NCBI GenBank assembly: GCA_913056375.1
Contig: CAJXNF010000200.1
Coordinates: 1 to 5,888, forward strand
Length of the DNA: 5,888 bases
From: an uncultured Pseudomonadota bacterium
Lineage (GTDB): Bacteria; SAR324; NAC60-12
Direction: 5' to 3'
In this document: positions 1-5,138 of the stretch, piece by piece
Layout: each line of letters opens with the position of its first letter
How positions within the stretch are numbered: position 1 is the stretch's first letter
Notes under the pieces: generated by a model
Databases searched by the model: none
What the model saw: the letters and a program-made list of their open reading frames with translations, nothing else
Told to the model about the DNA's origin: nothing
Program-made: the position numbers and the translations under genes

Positions 1-3
1 GAT

Positions 4-831
4 TCAGCGAGCACACCTTAACAGAGCCAGAAGGCGATCCAGTTCTTCCGCAGAGAAATAGCTCAGCCTAATTTCTCCTTGAAAGGGCGGCTTATGATCT
101 ATCCGCATTTTAGTACCGAGGAAACGCTGCAATTCAGCTTCAATCGAACGCAATTCTGTATTCAGATCATCATCGATTCCAATTTTATCTGAGGGCCGGC
201 TAGCTCTGCTTTCTTGCACCTCCAAAATAAGTTTAACCTGTTTCTCCGTTTCACGAACAGACCAGTTATTAAGCAGTAATCTTTCCCGCAACTTCAGTTG
301 CTCTGAATACTCTGAAAGGCTGAGAAGTGCTCGAGCGTGTCCTGCACTCAAGCGACCCATTTCCAAATCTTGTTGAATTGCTTTCGGCAAGGCCAGTAAG
401 CGAACCATATTCGCAATAGTAGACCTGTCTTTGCCAAGCTTCCTAGCCAATTCCTCCTGAGTTAATCCATGAAGCTGCATCAATTCATGGTAACATTGAC
501 CCTCTTCAATTGGGGTTAGGTCTTCTCTCTGAATATTTTCAAGGAGAGCAACCTCTAGGGCTTCGGTATCACCCAACTTTTTGATGATGACCGGTGCTTG
601 AGTCTCTCCTGCCAGTTGCAGCGCTCTCCACCGCCTTTCACCAGCTACCAGTTCAAAGCAGCCTTCTAAGATTGGATGATTTCTTACGATCAGAGGCTGT
701 AGGACTCCCTGTTGTTTTATGGACTGACTGAGTTCTTGAAGAGCTTTGGGGTCAAAATATCGGCGAGGTTGATGAGGATTCGGCTTGATGCGATCAATCG
801 GAAGAAAACGCTGAGATTTTTGCTCACTCAT
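4..831 (-). CDS. parB: ParB/Spo0J family chromosome partitioning protein
   Basis: Centromere-binding CTPase that loads at parS sites, spreads on DNA as a clamp and works with the ParA ATPase to segregate replication origins. The 275-residue protein is a normal chromosomal ParB length and looks complete. Visible in order: a flexible N-terminus with PNPHQPR (residues 17-23), the CTP-binding domain with GVLQPLIVR (42-50), GERRWRA (64-70, the conserved arginine patch) and ENIQREDL (98-105), then the helix-turn-helix parS-binding region (about 122-148, GLTQEELARKLGKDRSTIAN), and a C-terminal dimerisation region (about 224-275). The start is the ATG at 829-831, which overlaps the tlyA stop as ATGA, so translation is probably coupled; no strong ribosome binding site of its own is seen. 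Last visible gene of the greA-tlyA-parB unit. No parA lies upstream; it could follow beyond the left edge or lie elsewhere. Family assignment is very secure. Confidence 0.97.
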   Translation of the reverse strand: MSEQKSQRFLPIDRIKPNPHQPRRYFDPKALQELSQSIKQQGVLQPLIVRNHPILEGCFELVAGERRWRALQLAGETQAPVIIKKLGDTEALEVALLENIQREDLTPIEEGQCYHELMQLHGLTQEELARKLGKDRSTIANMVRLLALPKAIQQDLEMGRLSAGHARALLSLSEYSEQLKLRERLLLNNWSVRETEKQVKLILEVQESRASRPSDKIGIDDDLNTELRSIEAELQRFLGTKMRIDHKPPFQGEIRLSYFSAEELDRLLALLRCAR

Positions 832-1574
832 TTTGAAGGTTTCTCAAGATGAACAAAATATTCAGTATTTTGACTTTTTTTCCCCTGAATACTGGACTCA
901 CAACTGCCAAGCATTTTGAAACCCAGCGAAGTTGCAGCCTCAATGATTTCATGAATCACTCTGGCATGAACGGCTTCTTCTTTGACTCTCCCCCCCTTGC
1001 CAACCTCTTTTCTACCTGCTTCAAACTGAGGTTTGACAAGAGCTAAAAGCTGGGAGCCTGTAGTCATCAGTTCATAAAGTTTTGGCAATATCAATCGGAG
1101 AGAAATGAAGGAGGCATCTACCACAACTAATTGAATGGGATCTGCTAGATTAACTGGGTCAAGATAACGTATATTTGTGCGTTCCCAGCTGACTACTCTT
1201 GGATCCTGTCGAAGTTTCCAAGCTAGTTGGCCATATCCGACGTCCACCGCGTAGACTTTCTGTGCTCCATGCTGCAATAAGCAATCTGTGAATCCTCCTG
1301 TCGATGCCCCCACATCCAGAGCAATTCGATCAGGGACTTCAATTTGGAACTCCCGAATAGCCCCAGCGAGCTTGACTCCACCTCGGCTAACATATGGATG
1401 ATCCTGCGCTTGAACCACCAATTCTGAGTCCTGGTTAACGCTCTTGCCGGGTTTATCCACTCGTTCTGTGTTAACCAGAACCTTGCCTGCCAGAATCAAA
1501 GACTGAGCTCGCTCACGGCTTGGAGCCAGTTGACGCTCAACAAGCAACAAATCCAGCCTTTGACGAATAGCCAT
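828..1574 (-). CDS. tlyA: TlyA-family rRNA 2'-O-methyltransferase (S4 domain + FtsJ-like)
   Basis: SAM-dependent ribose 2'-O-methyltransferase of the TlyA family; known members methylate C1920 of 23S rRNA and, in the longer type, also C1409 of 16S rRNA, which sensitises ribosomes to capreomycin. The 248-residue protein has an N-terminal S4 RNA-binding domain (about 5-55, RLDLLLVERQLAPSRERAQ...), the linker YVSRGGVKL (61-69), the SAM-binding loop DVGASTGGF (87-95), and residues matching the catalytic K-D-K-E set: K68, D153 (VVVDASF), K181 (LVKPQFEAG) and E238 (NTEYF). It ends only ten residues after E238, which fits the short TlyA1 class better than the longer type II enzyme; this subclass call is inference. 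The start ATG at 1572-1574 lies 7 bases after the greA stop and has no clear Shine-Dalgarno sequence, so translation may depend on greA. Older annotations call this family hemolysin A; no haemolytic role is implied. Confidence 0.95.
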   Translation of the reverse strand: MAIRQRLDLLLVERQLAPSRERAQSLILAGKVLVNTERVDKPGKSVNQDSELVVQAQDHPYVSRGGVKLAGAIREFQIEVPDRIALDVGASTGGFTDCLLQHGAQKVYAVDVGYGQLAWKLRQDPRVVSWERTNIRYLDPVNLADPIQLVVVDASFISLRLILPKLYELMTTGSQLLALVKPQFEAGRKEVGKGGRVKEEAVHARVIHEIIEAATSLGFKMLGSCESSIQGKKSQNTEYFVHLEKPSK

Positions 1575-1581
1575 ATGGAAG

Positions 1582-2067
1582 TTATTTGTCCACGAATTCT
1601 AGATCTGTAATCTCCACTTCAACTTTGCCTTTTGGAATCGGGATGACCAGAGAATCCCCGACCGTCTTCCCAATCAAGGCTCGAGCAATTGGGGAGTTGT
1701 AAGAAATTTTCCCTTTCTCGAGGTCGGCCTCATCTTCACCGACAATCTGGTAAGTTTTTTCCTCGTCTGTTTCAATATCGACATAAGTGACTGTAGCCCC
1801 GAAGATGACTTTTTCTCCGCTGAGACGACTTATGTCAATGACATTGCATTGTGCTAGCTTGCCATTGAGTTCCTGAATACGACCCTCCACGAATCCCTGG
1901 CGCTCCTTGGCCGCATGATATTCCGCGTTTTCCTTTAAGTCCCCGTGCTCTCTGGCGTCTGCGATTGCCTGAACGACTTCAGGTCGTACAACAGACATCA
2001 GATGCTTCAACTCCGTTTTGAGTTGTTCATGTCCCTGCTTCGTTACAGGGTACATTTGTTCCGACAT
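1582..2067 (-). CDS. greA: Transcription elongation factor GreA
   Basis: Binds the secondary channel of RNA polymerase and stimulates cleavage of the backtracked RNA 3' end, rescuing arrested elongation complexes in the cytoplasm. The 161-residue protein is the usual GreA length (about 158). The N-terminal coiled-coil domain (about 1-78) carries the tip motif HGDLKENAEYHAAKE (41-55), where D43 and E46 correspond to the acidic residues that coordinate the catalytic magnesium. The C-terminal FKBP-like domain (about 83-159) ends with SPIARALIGKTVGDSLVIPIP (125-145) and the typical final beta-strands. GreA rather than GreB is favoured by the HGDLKENAEYHAAKE form and length. The start at 2065-2067 is supported by a GGAG sequence 7 bases upstream; the in-frame ATG at codon 5 is less well placed. 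First gene of the minus-strand unit, divergent from the protease-like gene. Confidence 0.97.
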   Translation of the reverse strand: MSEQMYPVTKQGHEQLKTELKHLMSVVRPEVVQAIADAREHGDLKENAEYHAAKERQGFVEGRIQELNGKLAQCNVIDISRLSGEKVIFGATVTYVDIETDEEKTYQIVGEDEADLEKGKISYNSPIARALIGKTVGDSLVIPIPKGKVEVEITDLEFVDK

Positions 2068-2074
2068 GCTTGTT

Positions 2075-2078
2075 CTCC
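2075..2078 (-). promoter_or_regulatory. greA ribosome binding site
   Basis: On the minus strand this reads GGAG (within CGGAGAAC), 7 bases before the ATG ending at 2067. It decides the start at codon 1 over the in-frame ATG at codon 5. It is the clearest Shine-Dalgarno of the minus-strand unit; tlyA and parB lack comparable ones. Confidence 0.8.
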
Positions 2079-2082
2079 GAGA

Positions 2083-2111
2083 TTGGAAAGAAAAATTTGA
2101 AATACGATAGT
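2083..2111 (+). promoter_or_regulatory. Weak candidate promoter for the plus-strand unit
   Basis: TTGGAA (2083-2088) and GATAGT (2106-2111) are 17 bases apart, each 4 of 6 to the sigma70 consensus. Transcription would begin near 2118, leaving almost no leader before the ATG at 2123, so either the mRNA is nearly leaderless or the real promoter lies further left inside greA. The -10 overlaps the proposed greA -10 on the other strand. Confidence 0.22.
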
Positions 2112-2131
2112 GAGTAAGTTGAATGGGTCAA
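2104..2131 (-). promoter_or_regulatory. Candidate sigma70 promoter for greA-tlyA-parB
   Basis: On the minus strand, TTGACC (plus-strand 2126-2131; 5 of 6 to TTGACA) is followed after 16 bases by TATCGT (2104-2109; 4 of 6 to TATAAT). The predicted transcript start near 2097 gives a leader of about 30 bases with the GGAG site in it. The -35 box lies inside the first codons of the divergent gene. Identified by eye only; no promoter score or start-site data. Confidence 0.45.
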
Positions 2132-3112
2132 GTTCTTCGCATCAAGCTAAATTCAGCAGTTGTGATCTGTTTTCTTGGGCTTGCCTTGATGATGGTTCCC
2201 TTTCAAGCCCGTGCTGATCTGAAATGCGCAGGGACTGCTCTGGCTGAATGGTTGGTCCCTGGATTAGGTTACGCAATCAATGATGACTACGACAAAGCGC
2301 TTATTTTTGGTGGATTGCGGTGGTGGGCCATCAATGGCTACATGCAATATTCAGATAGTGAAAATCTCCAAGCGTATCCTGATGAGGTTTTCAAAGAGAC
2401 AAAGAATGAAGACGGGGAGGATGTCACTGACATTTATTTGAGTAAAGAAACTTATTATACAATGGCCTATTTGAGACTGTACACCAACATCAGCCTGATC
2501 ACTATCTATGATTTCTACGATGGAGGATGTAAAGACAACACAGACACCTACTGGGAAATTTTCTCACCATTTCAGTTCTGGAAATTTGGAGATTCATATA
2601 CCTTCTGGATTCCAACTGGAATCCAACTAGCGACACCTGGCGCATCTAATCTGACCTATCATGTTGATGCAGAACTGACACGAGAACAGATGCAGAGGAT
2701 TGACTTCATCAACAGTCAATTGACCGGGGCTGGTGAGGAAATGTTTTTTCGGGGATTCATTCAGCGATCAATCTACAGAGGTTTAAATCGTAGTTTTAGT
2801 AAGGGTGCCGCACGATGGACAAGTATTTTTGTGGCTAGCAGTCTATTCGCTGTTGCCCACGATGGGTCAGGATTCAGTGCCAATCCTGGAGCAGCTTTCT
2901 TGGCCGGACTTTACCTAGGTACGGTATATCATCCTGCTCAGGGGGATTTTAATTTGACAGAAGCCATAGCCATTCACTCTTGGTGGAATTCTCTGATCAG
3001 TTATAAAAATTATCGAGATGCCACCTTTGTTGAACGAGCCGATGGGGAAACTGCAAAAACACTTCGGGTCAACAACTACCAGCCTTTGTTTGGATTTACC
3101 TATCGTTTTTGA
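2123..3112 (+). CDS. CPBP-family (CAAX/Abi-type) metalloprotease homologue with signal peptide
   Basis: Predicted member of the CPBP glutamic/metal-dependent intramembrane protease family (related to Rce1 and bacterial Abi proteins); substrate unknown. Of 329 residues, the C-terminal half carries all the family motifs: E205-E206-x3-R210 (EEMFFR), F242-x3-H246 (FAVAH) and H285-x3-N289 (HSWWN), so it may be catalytically competent. The N-terminus has a basic start, a hydrophobic stretch (about 11-27) and A29-R30-A31, a good signal peptidase I site after residue 31. Next comes WLVPGLGY (43-50) followed by KALIFGGLRWW, resembling short hydrophobic segments of small PGxG-type membrane domains (DUF5683-like; weak resemblance), then a long polar region (about 76-155). 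Mature-part cysteines are C35 and C136. The C-terminus ends FGFTYRF, with aromatics alternating and a final Phe, as in outer-membrane beta-strands. The start has only a weak GTGAG (2110-2114) 8 bases upstream. The next gene follows after 6 bases. Family assignment is good; function is unknown. Confidence 0.82.
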   Translation: MGQVLRIKLNSAVVICFLGLALMMVPFQARADLKCAGTALAEWLVPGLGYAINDDYDKALIFGGLRWWAINGYMQYSDSENLQAYPDEVFKETKNEDGEDVTDIYLSKETYYTMAYLRLYTNISLITIYDFYDGGCKDNTDTYWEIFSPFQFWKFGDSYTFWIPTGIQLATPGASNLTYHVDAELTREQMQRIDFINSQLTGAGEEMFFRGFIQRSIYRGLNRSFSKGAARWTSIFVASSLFAVAHDGSGFSANPGAAFLAGLYLGTVYHPAQGDFNLTEAIAIHSWWNSLISYKNYRDATFVERADGETAKTLRVNNYQPLFGFTYRF

Positions 3113-3118
3113 GAGCAA

Positions 3119-3940
3119 ATGGAATTCTCTTGGGAATTAGCAGAATCAATCCTGATTCTGCTGCTGGCAGGCTCGTTGGCTGGTATCATGGCTGGCATGT
3201 TGGGGATTGGAGGGGGAATCATTCTGGTGCCTCCTCTGGTCTTTGTGTTCGACCTGATGCAAGTATCTGAGGTGGTTATTCCCCACCTAGCAATTGGAAC
3301 CTCGCTCGCAACAATCATTGCCACCTCGCTCTCCTCAGCAAAAGCCCATCTCAAGAGGGGTTCTGTTGATCAACAGCTACTCAAGTACTCGATCATCCCA
3401 ACGTCTCTGGGAGCTGGATTTGGAGGGTTAGTAGCAGGCAGTCTCAGCGGAGGGGTACTAGCGATGATCTTTGGATTTATGGCCGTCGTTGTGTCCGTCA
3501 GGATGATGATTCCCAGCAAAGCCTCCAATGAGATTGATCACGAACCGAATAGATTTTTGATTGGAAATCTTACAGGACTTACAGGGATTATCTCGGCAAT
3601 GGTTGGGATTGGAGGAGGAGCCATGAACGTTCCGTTGATGAACATGATGGGCATCAAGATGCATCAAGCGGTTGGAACTTCAGCTAGTATGGGTTTTGTG
3701 ATTGCCCTTCCCGGAACCATCGGATTCATTGTCTCAGGTTGGGAAAATCCAAACCTACCTGAATTCTCTTTCGGCTTCATTCACTGGCTCGCTGCCCTTT
3801 GCATTTGTTTGATGACCGTAATCTTAGCTCCTCTCGGTGCAGCAATTTCCCATCGGTTAAATACCAAGAAGTTGAAACAGGTTTTCGGGATATTTCTGTT
3901 GGTCGTTGCGATGCGAACTCTTTGGCGACTTTGGTCCTAA
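3119..3940 (+). CDS. TauE/SafE-family membrane permease (sulfite exporter-like)
   Basis: Integral inner-membrane transporter of the TauE/SafE (DUF81) family, whose characterised members move small sulfur- or carbon-containing anions such as sulfite, sulfoacetate or other organic acids; the substrate here cannot be read from sequence. The 273 residues are typical in length, with about eight hydrophobic segments. The family's internal duplication is plain: MLGIGGGIILVPPL (27-40) matches MVGIGGGAMNVPLM (161-174), and HLAIGTSLATI (56-66) matches HQAVGTSASMGF (182-193). The two glycine loops even share an 11-base identical stretch, GGGATTGGAGG, at 3203-3213 and 3605-3615. The start ATG lies 6 bases after the protease-like stop, with GAGAG (3111-3115) just upstream as a possible ribosome binding site, implying co-transcription. 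No sulfur-metabolism gene is nearby, so sulfite export is only the family label. Confidence 0.92.
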   Translation: MEFSWELAESILILLLAGSLAGIMAGMLGIGGGIILVPPLVFVFDLMQVSEVVIPHLAIGTSLATIIATSLSSAKAHLKRGSVDQQLLKYSIIPTSLGAGFGGLVAGSLSGGVLAMIFGFMAVVVSVRMMIPSKASNEIDHEPNRFLIGNLTGLTGIISAMVGIGGGAMNVPLMNMMGIKMHQAVGTSASMGFVIALPGTIGFIVSGWENPNLPEFSFGFIHWLAALCICLMTVILAPLGAAISHRLNTKKLKQVFGIFLLVVAMRTLWRLWS

Positions 3941-3971
3941 TGCCTTCGAAAGATCCACGTTATACAATCTC

Positions 3972-4910
3972 ATGAATGAAAATTCGCCAGCAGCAAACGC
4001 TTTAAAGCTGATCGTCTTCCGAATTAACGAAGAGCAGCCGTTTTATGGGATTAATGTTTTTAAGACTTTCGAAATTCAGAGAGCAAAGCATTTCAGAATT
4101 AGTGAGGTTCCAAGGGCTAACGAGTATATTGAGGGAATTGTCTACATCAGGAATCAACCAGTACCACTAGTCAATCTTCCACGTTGGCTTAAAACTGAAT
4201 TGAGTGAGCAAGAGGAGAGGAATTCTTCGATCATCTTCTGCAATTTCAATAACATTCAAATTGCGTTAAGAGTTGGAGGTATCCATCAAATTATCACGAG
4301 AGATTGGCAGGATGTCCTTCCTTTGAAATTTCATGAGTACATGCCAGTTGACCGAAATCTCAATTACACCCTGCTTGATGATGGGTCTTCAGTCTGTCTC
4401 ATTCTTGATGTGGAATATTTACTCACAGAAGTTTTGCCTCATGAATTTTCAGAGATCCAAGAAGATGTTCAAAATTTACCTTTGAACAATGTCGAAATTC
4501 CAGAATCTCTAAAAAACGGGACAATTCTTGTTGCTGAGGACAGTCGCTCCGCCCAGTTGTATCTCAAAAATTTCTTCGAGAAGTTGAATCTCTCTTTCAA
4601 GATTTTTGAGCATGGGGGTCCTCTCCTGGAGTATGTCCAGGGAATTTCAGACCTCTCACAGATACCATTGATAATTACTGACATTGAGATGCCCATCATC
4701 TCTGGACATGAGGTCATCAGACAATTGAAGTCTGATTCTAGAACCAAGCACATTCCGATTTTAGTATTCAGTTCTATGACGAATGACCAAAGTCGGAAAG
4801 CTGTCAGGGAATTAGGCGCTGATGGGTTTGTCGGAAAGCGTAGTGTGGAACAAATGCTGAAACAGTTGGTTGCTACTGCCCGAATACCCTTGGCATCATC
4901 ATTTTCTTAA
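3972..4910 (+). CDS. cheV: CheV-like chemotaxis coupling protein (CheW domain + receiver)
   Basis: Cytoplasmic scaffold that, in known cases, links chemoreceptors to the kinase CheA and is tuned by phosphorylation of its receiver domain. The 312-residue protein has a CheW-like domain (about 10-155; FYGINVFKTFEI, EGIVYIRNQPVPLVNLPRWL, GIHQIITRDW) and a receiver domain (about 183-303) with acidic pocket E189/D190 (VAEDS), phospho-acceptor D237 (IITDIEMP), S267/S268 (VFSSM) and K289 (FVGKR). Length and domain order match CheV (about 300-330). The ATG at 3972 is chosen because it starts just before the CheW domain and lies 31 bases after the permease stop. A TTG at 3906 in the same frame would add 22 unrelated residues that overlap the permease gene. 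No strong ribosome binding site is visible. No other chemotaxis gene is in the window. cheV is used by domain architecture; a receptor-specific paralogue is equally possible. Confidence 0.9.
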   Translation: MNENSPAANALKLIVFRINEEQPFYGINVFKTFEIQRAKHFRISEVPRANEYIEGIVYIRNQPVPLVNLPRWLKTELSEQEERNSSIIFCNFNNIQIALRVGGIHQIITRDWQDVLPLKFHEYMPVDRNLNYTLLDDGSSVCLILDVEYLLTEVLPHEFSEIQEDVQNLPLNNVEIPESLKNGTILVAEDSRSAQLYLKNFFEKLNLSFKIFEHGGPLLEYVQGISDLSQIPLIITDIEMPIISGHEVIRQLKSDSRTKHIPILVFSSMTNDQSRKAVRELGADGFVGKRSVEQMLKQLVATARIPLASSFS

Positions 4911-4969
4911 TTCTTTCAGAATAGTATTCTCACAAAATTTGCTTTAATACCCAATTAAGTTTTACTTTT

Positions 4970-4998
4970 CTCACATTTCTTAAATTGAAAGGTATAAA
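4970..4998 (+). promoter_or_regulatory. Candidate sigma70 promoter for the amine-oxidase-like gene
   Basis: CTCACA (4970-4975; 4 of 6 to TTGACA) and TATAAA (4993-4998; 5 of 6 to TATAAT) are separated by 17 bases in an A+T-rich stretch. The predicted start near 5005 would give a leader of about 134 bases beginning at the hairpin at 5003-5031. Seen by eye only; the rest of the region to 5138 shows no better pair. Confidence 0.35.
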
Positions 4999-5002
4999 AA
5001 TA

Positions 5003-5031
5003 AGAAAGTCACCTGCCTGAGTAGGCTTTCT
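5003..5031 (+). other. Hairpin between cheV and the amine-oxidase-like gene
   Basis: AGAAAG (5003-5008) pairs with CTTTCT (5026-5031), and CCT (5012-5014) with AGG (5023-5025) across a 3-base bulge, giving nine pairs; an alternative inner stem GCCT/AGGC (5015-5018 with 5023-5026) closes a GAGT tetraloop. No run of T follows on the plus strand, so it is a poor intrinsic terminator for cheV. On the minus strand it is followed by TATTTTTATA, but no minus-strand gene ends there. It coincides with the predicted transcript start and could cap the leader RNA. Confidence 0.35.
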
Positions 5032-5130
5032 GATCCTTGGGGCTAGATGTTTTGGGTATTGCTGTAGTCTGGACTGTCAGTTCGAAAAATTTACGGCCAG
5101 CATCGTCTCATCTTTGCCGATTAGCATCAA

Positions 5131-5136
5131 AGGAAG
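5131..5136 (+). promoter_or_regulatory. Ribosome binding site of the amine-oxidase-like gene
   Basis: AGGAAG ends 2 bases before the ATG at 5139 (AGGA is 4 bases away), a rather tight spacing. It is the best Shine-Dalgarno on the plus strand of the window and fixes the start exactly where the Rossmann beta-strand MKIAIVGSG begins. Confidence 0.7.
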
Positions 5137-5138
5137 CC

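Larger units (their letters stand above)
4911..5138. other. Intergenic region, cheV to amine-oxidase-like gene
   Basis: 228 bases with no supportable coding region. The left part (about 4911-5002) is strongly A+T-rich and holds the candidate promoter; the right part (5032-5138) is more balanced and would be untranslated leader. Beyond the hairpin and the ribosome binding site I see no tRNA, no direct repeat and no convincing intrinsic terminator for cheV. A small perfect palindrome AGAATAGTATTCT lies at 4918-4930 just after the cheV stop. Confidence 0.6.

Noticed and set aside
248..255. GTTTCACG inside parB, identical to one half of the parS consensus
   Set aside because: The other half (bases after 255: AACAGACC) does not match, so it is a half-site only, inside codons for VRET; one 8-base match is easily chance.
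849..1046. Open frame of 65 codons on the plus strand opposite tlyA
   Set aside because: It overlaps a well-conserved gene entirely, has no family features and no ribosome binding site; other short frames opposite the real genes were dismissed likewise.
2606..2625. Perfect 8-base inverted repeat (TGGATTCC / GGAATCCA, 4-base loop) within the protease-like gene
   Set aside because: It lies within codons for WIPTGIQ, has no T run after it and no partner copy elsewhere in the window; most likely coincidence.
3962..3969. TATACAAT as a -10 box for the CheV-like gene
   Set aside because: It would start transcription at or after the chosen ATG, and no -35-like sequence sits at the right distance.
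3906..3971. Upstream TTG start extending the CheV-like protein by 22 residues
   Set aside because: The added segment overlaps the permease gene, resembles nothing in the CheW family, and the ATG at 3972 sits just before the domain.
4918..4930. Palindrome AGAATAGTATTCT just after cheV as a terminator
   Set aside because: The stem is only five A+T-rich pairs with a 3-base loop and no following T run, too weak for an intrinsic terminator.
5003..5031. Minus-strand intrinsic terminator (hairpin followed by TATTTTTATA)
   Set aside because: No minus-strand gene ends here; the genes on both sides are on the plus strand, so there is no transcript for it to stop unless antisense RNA exists.
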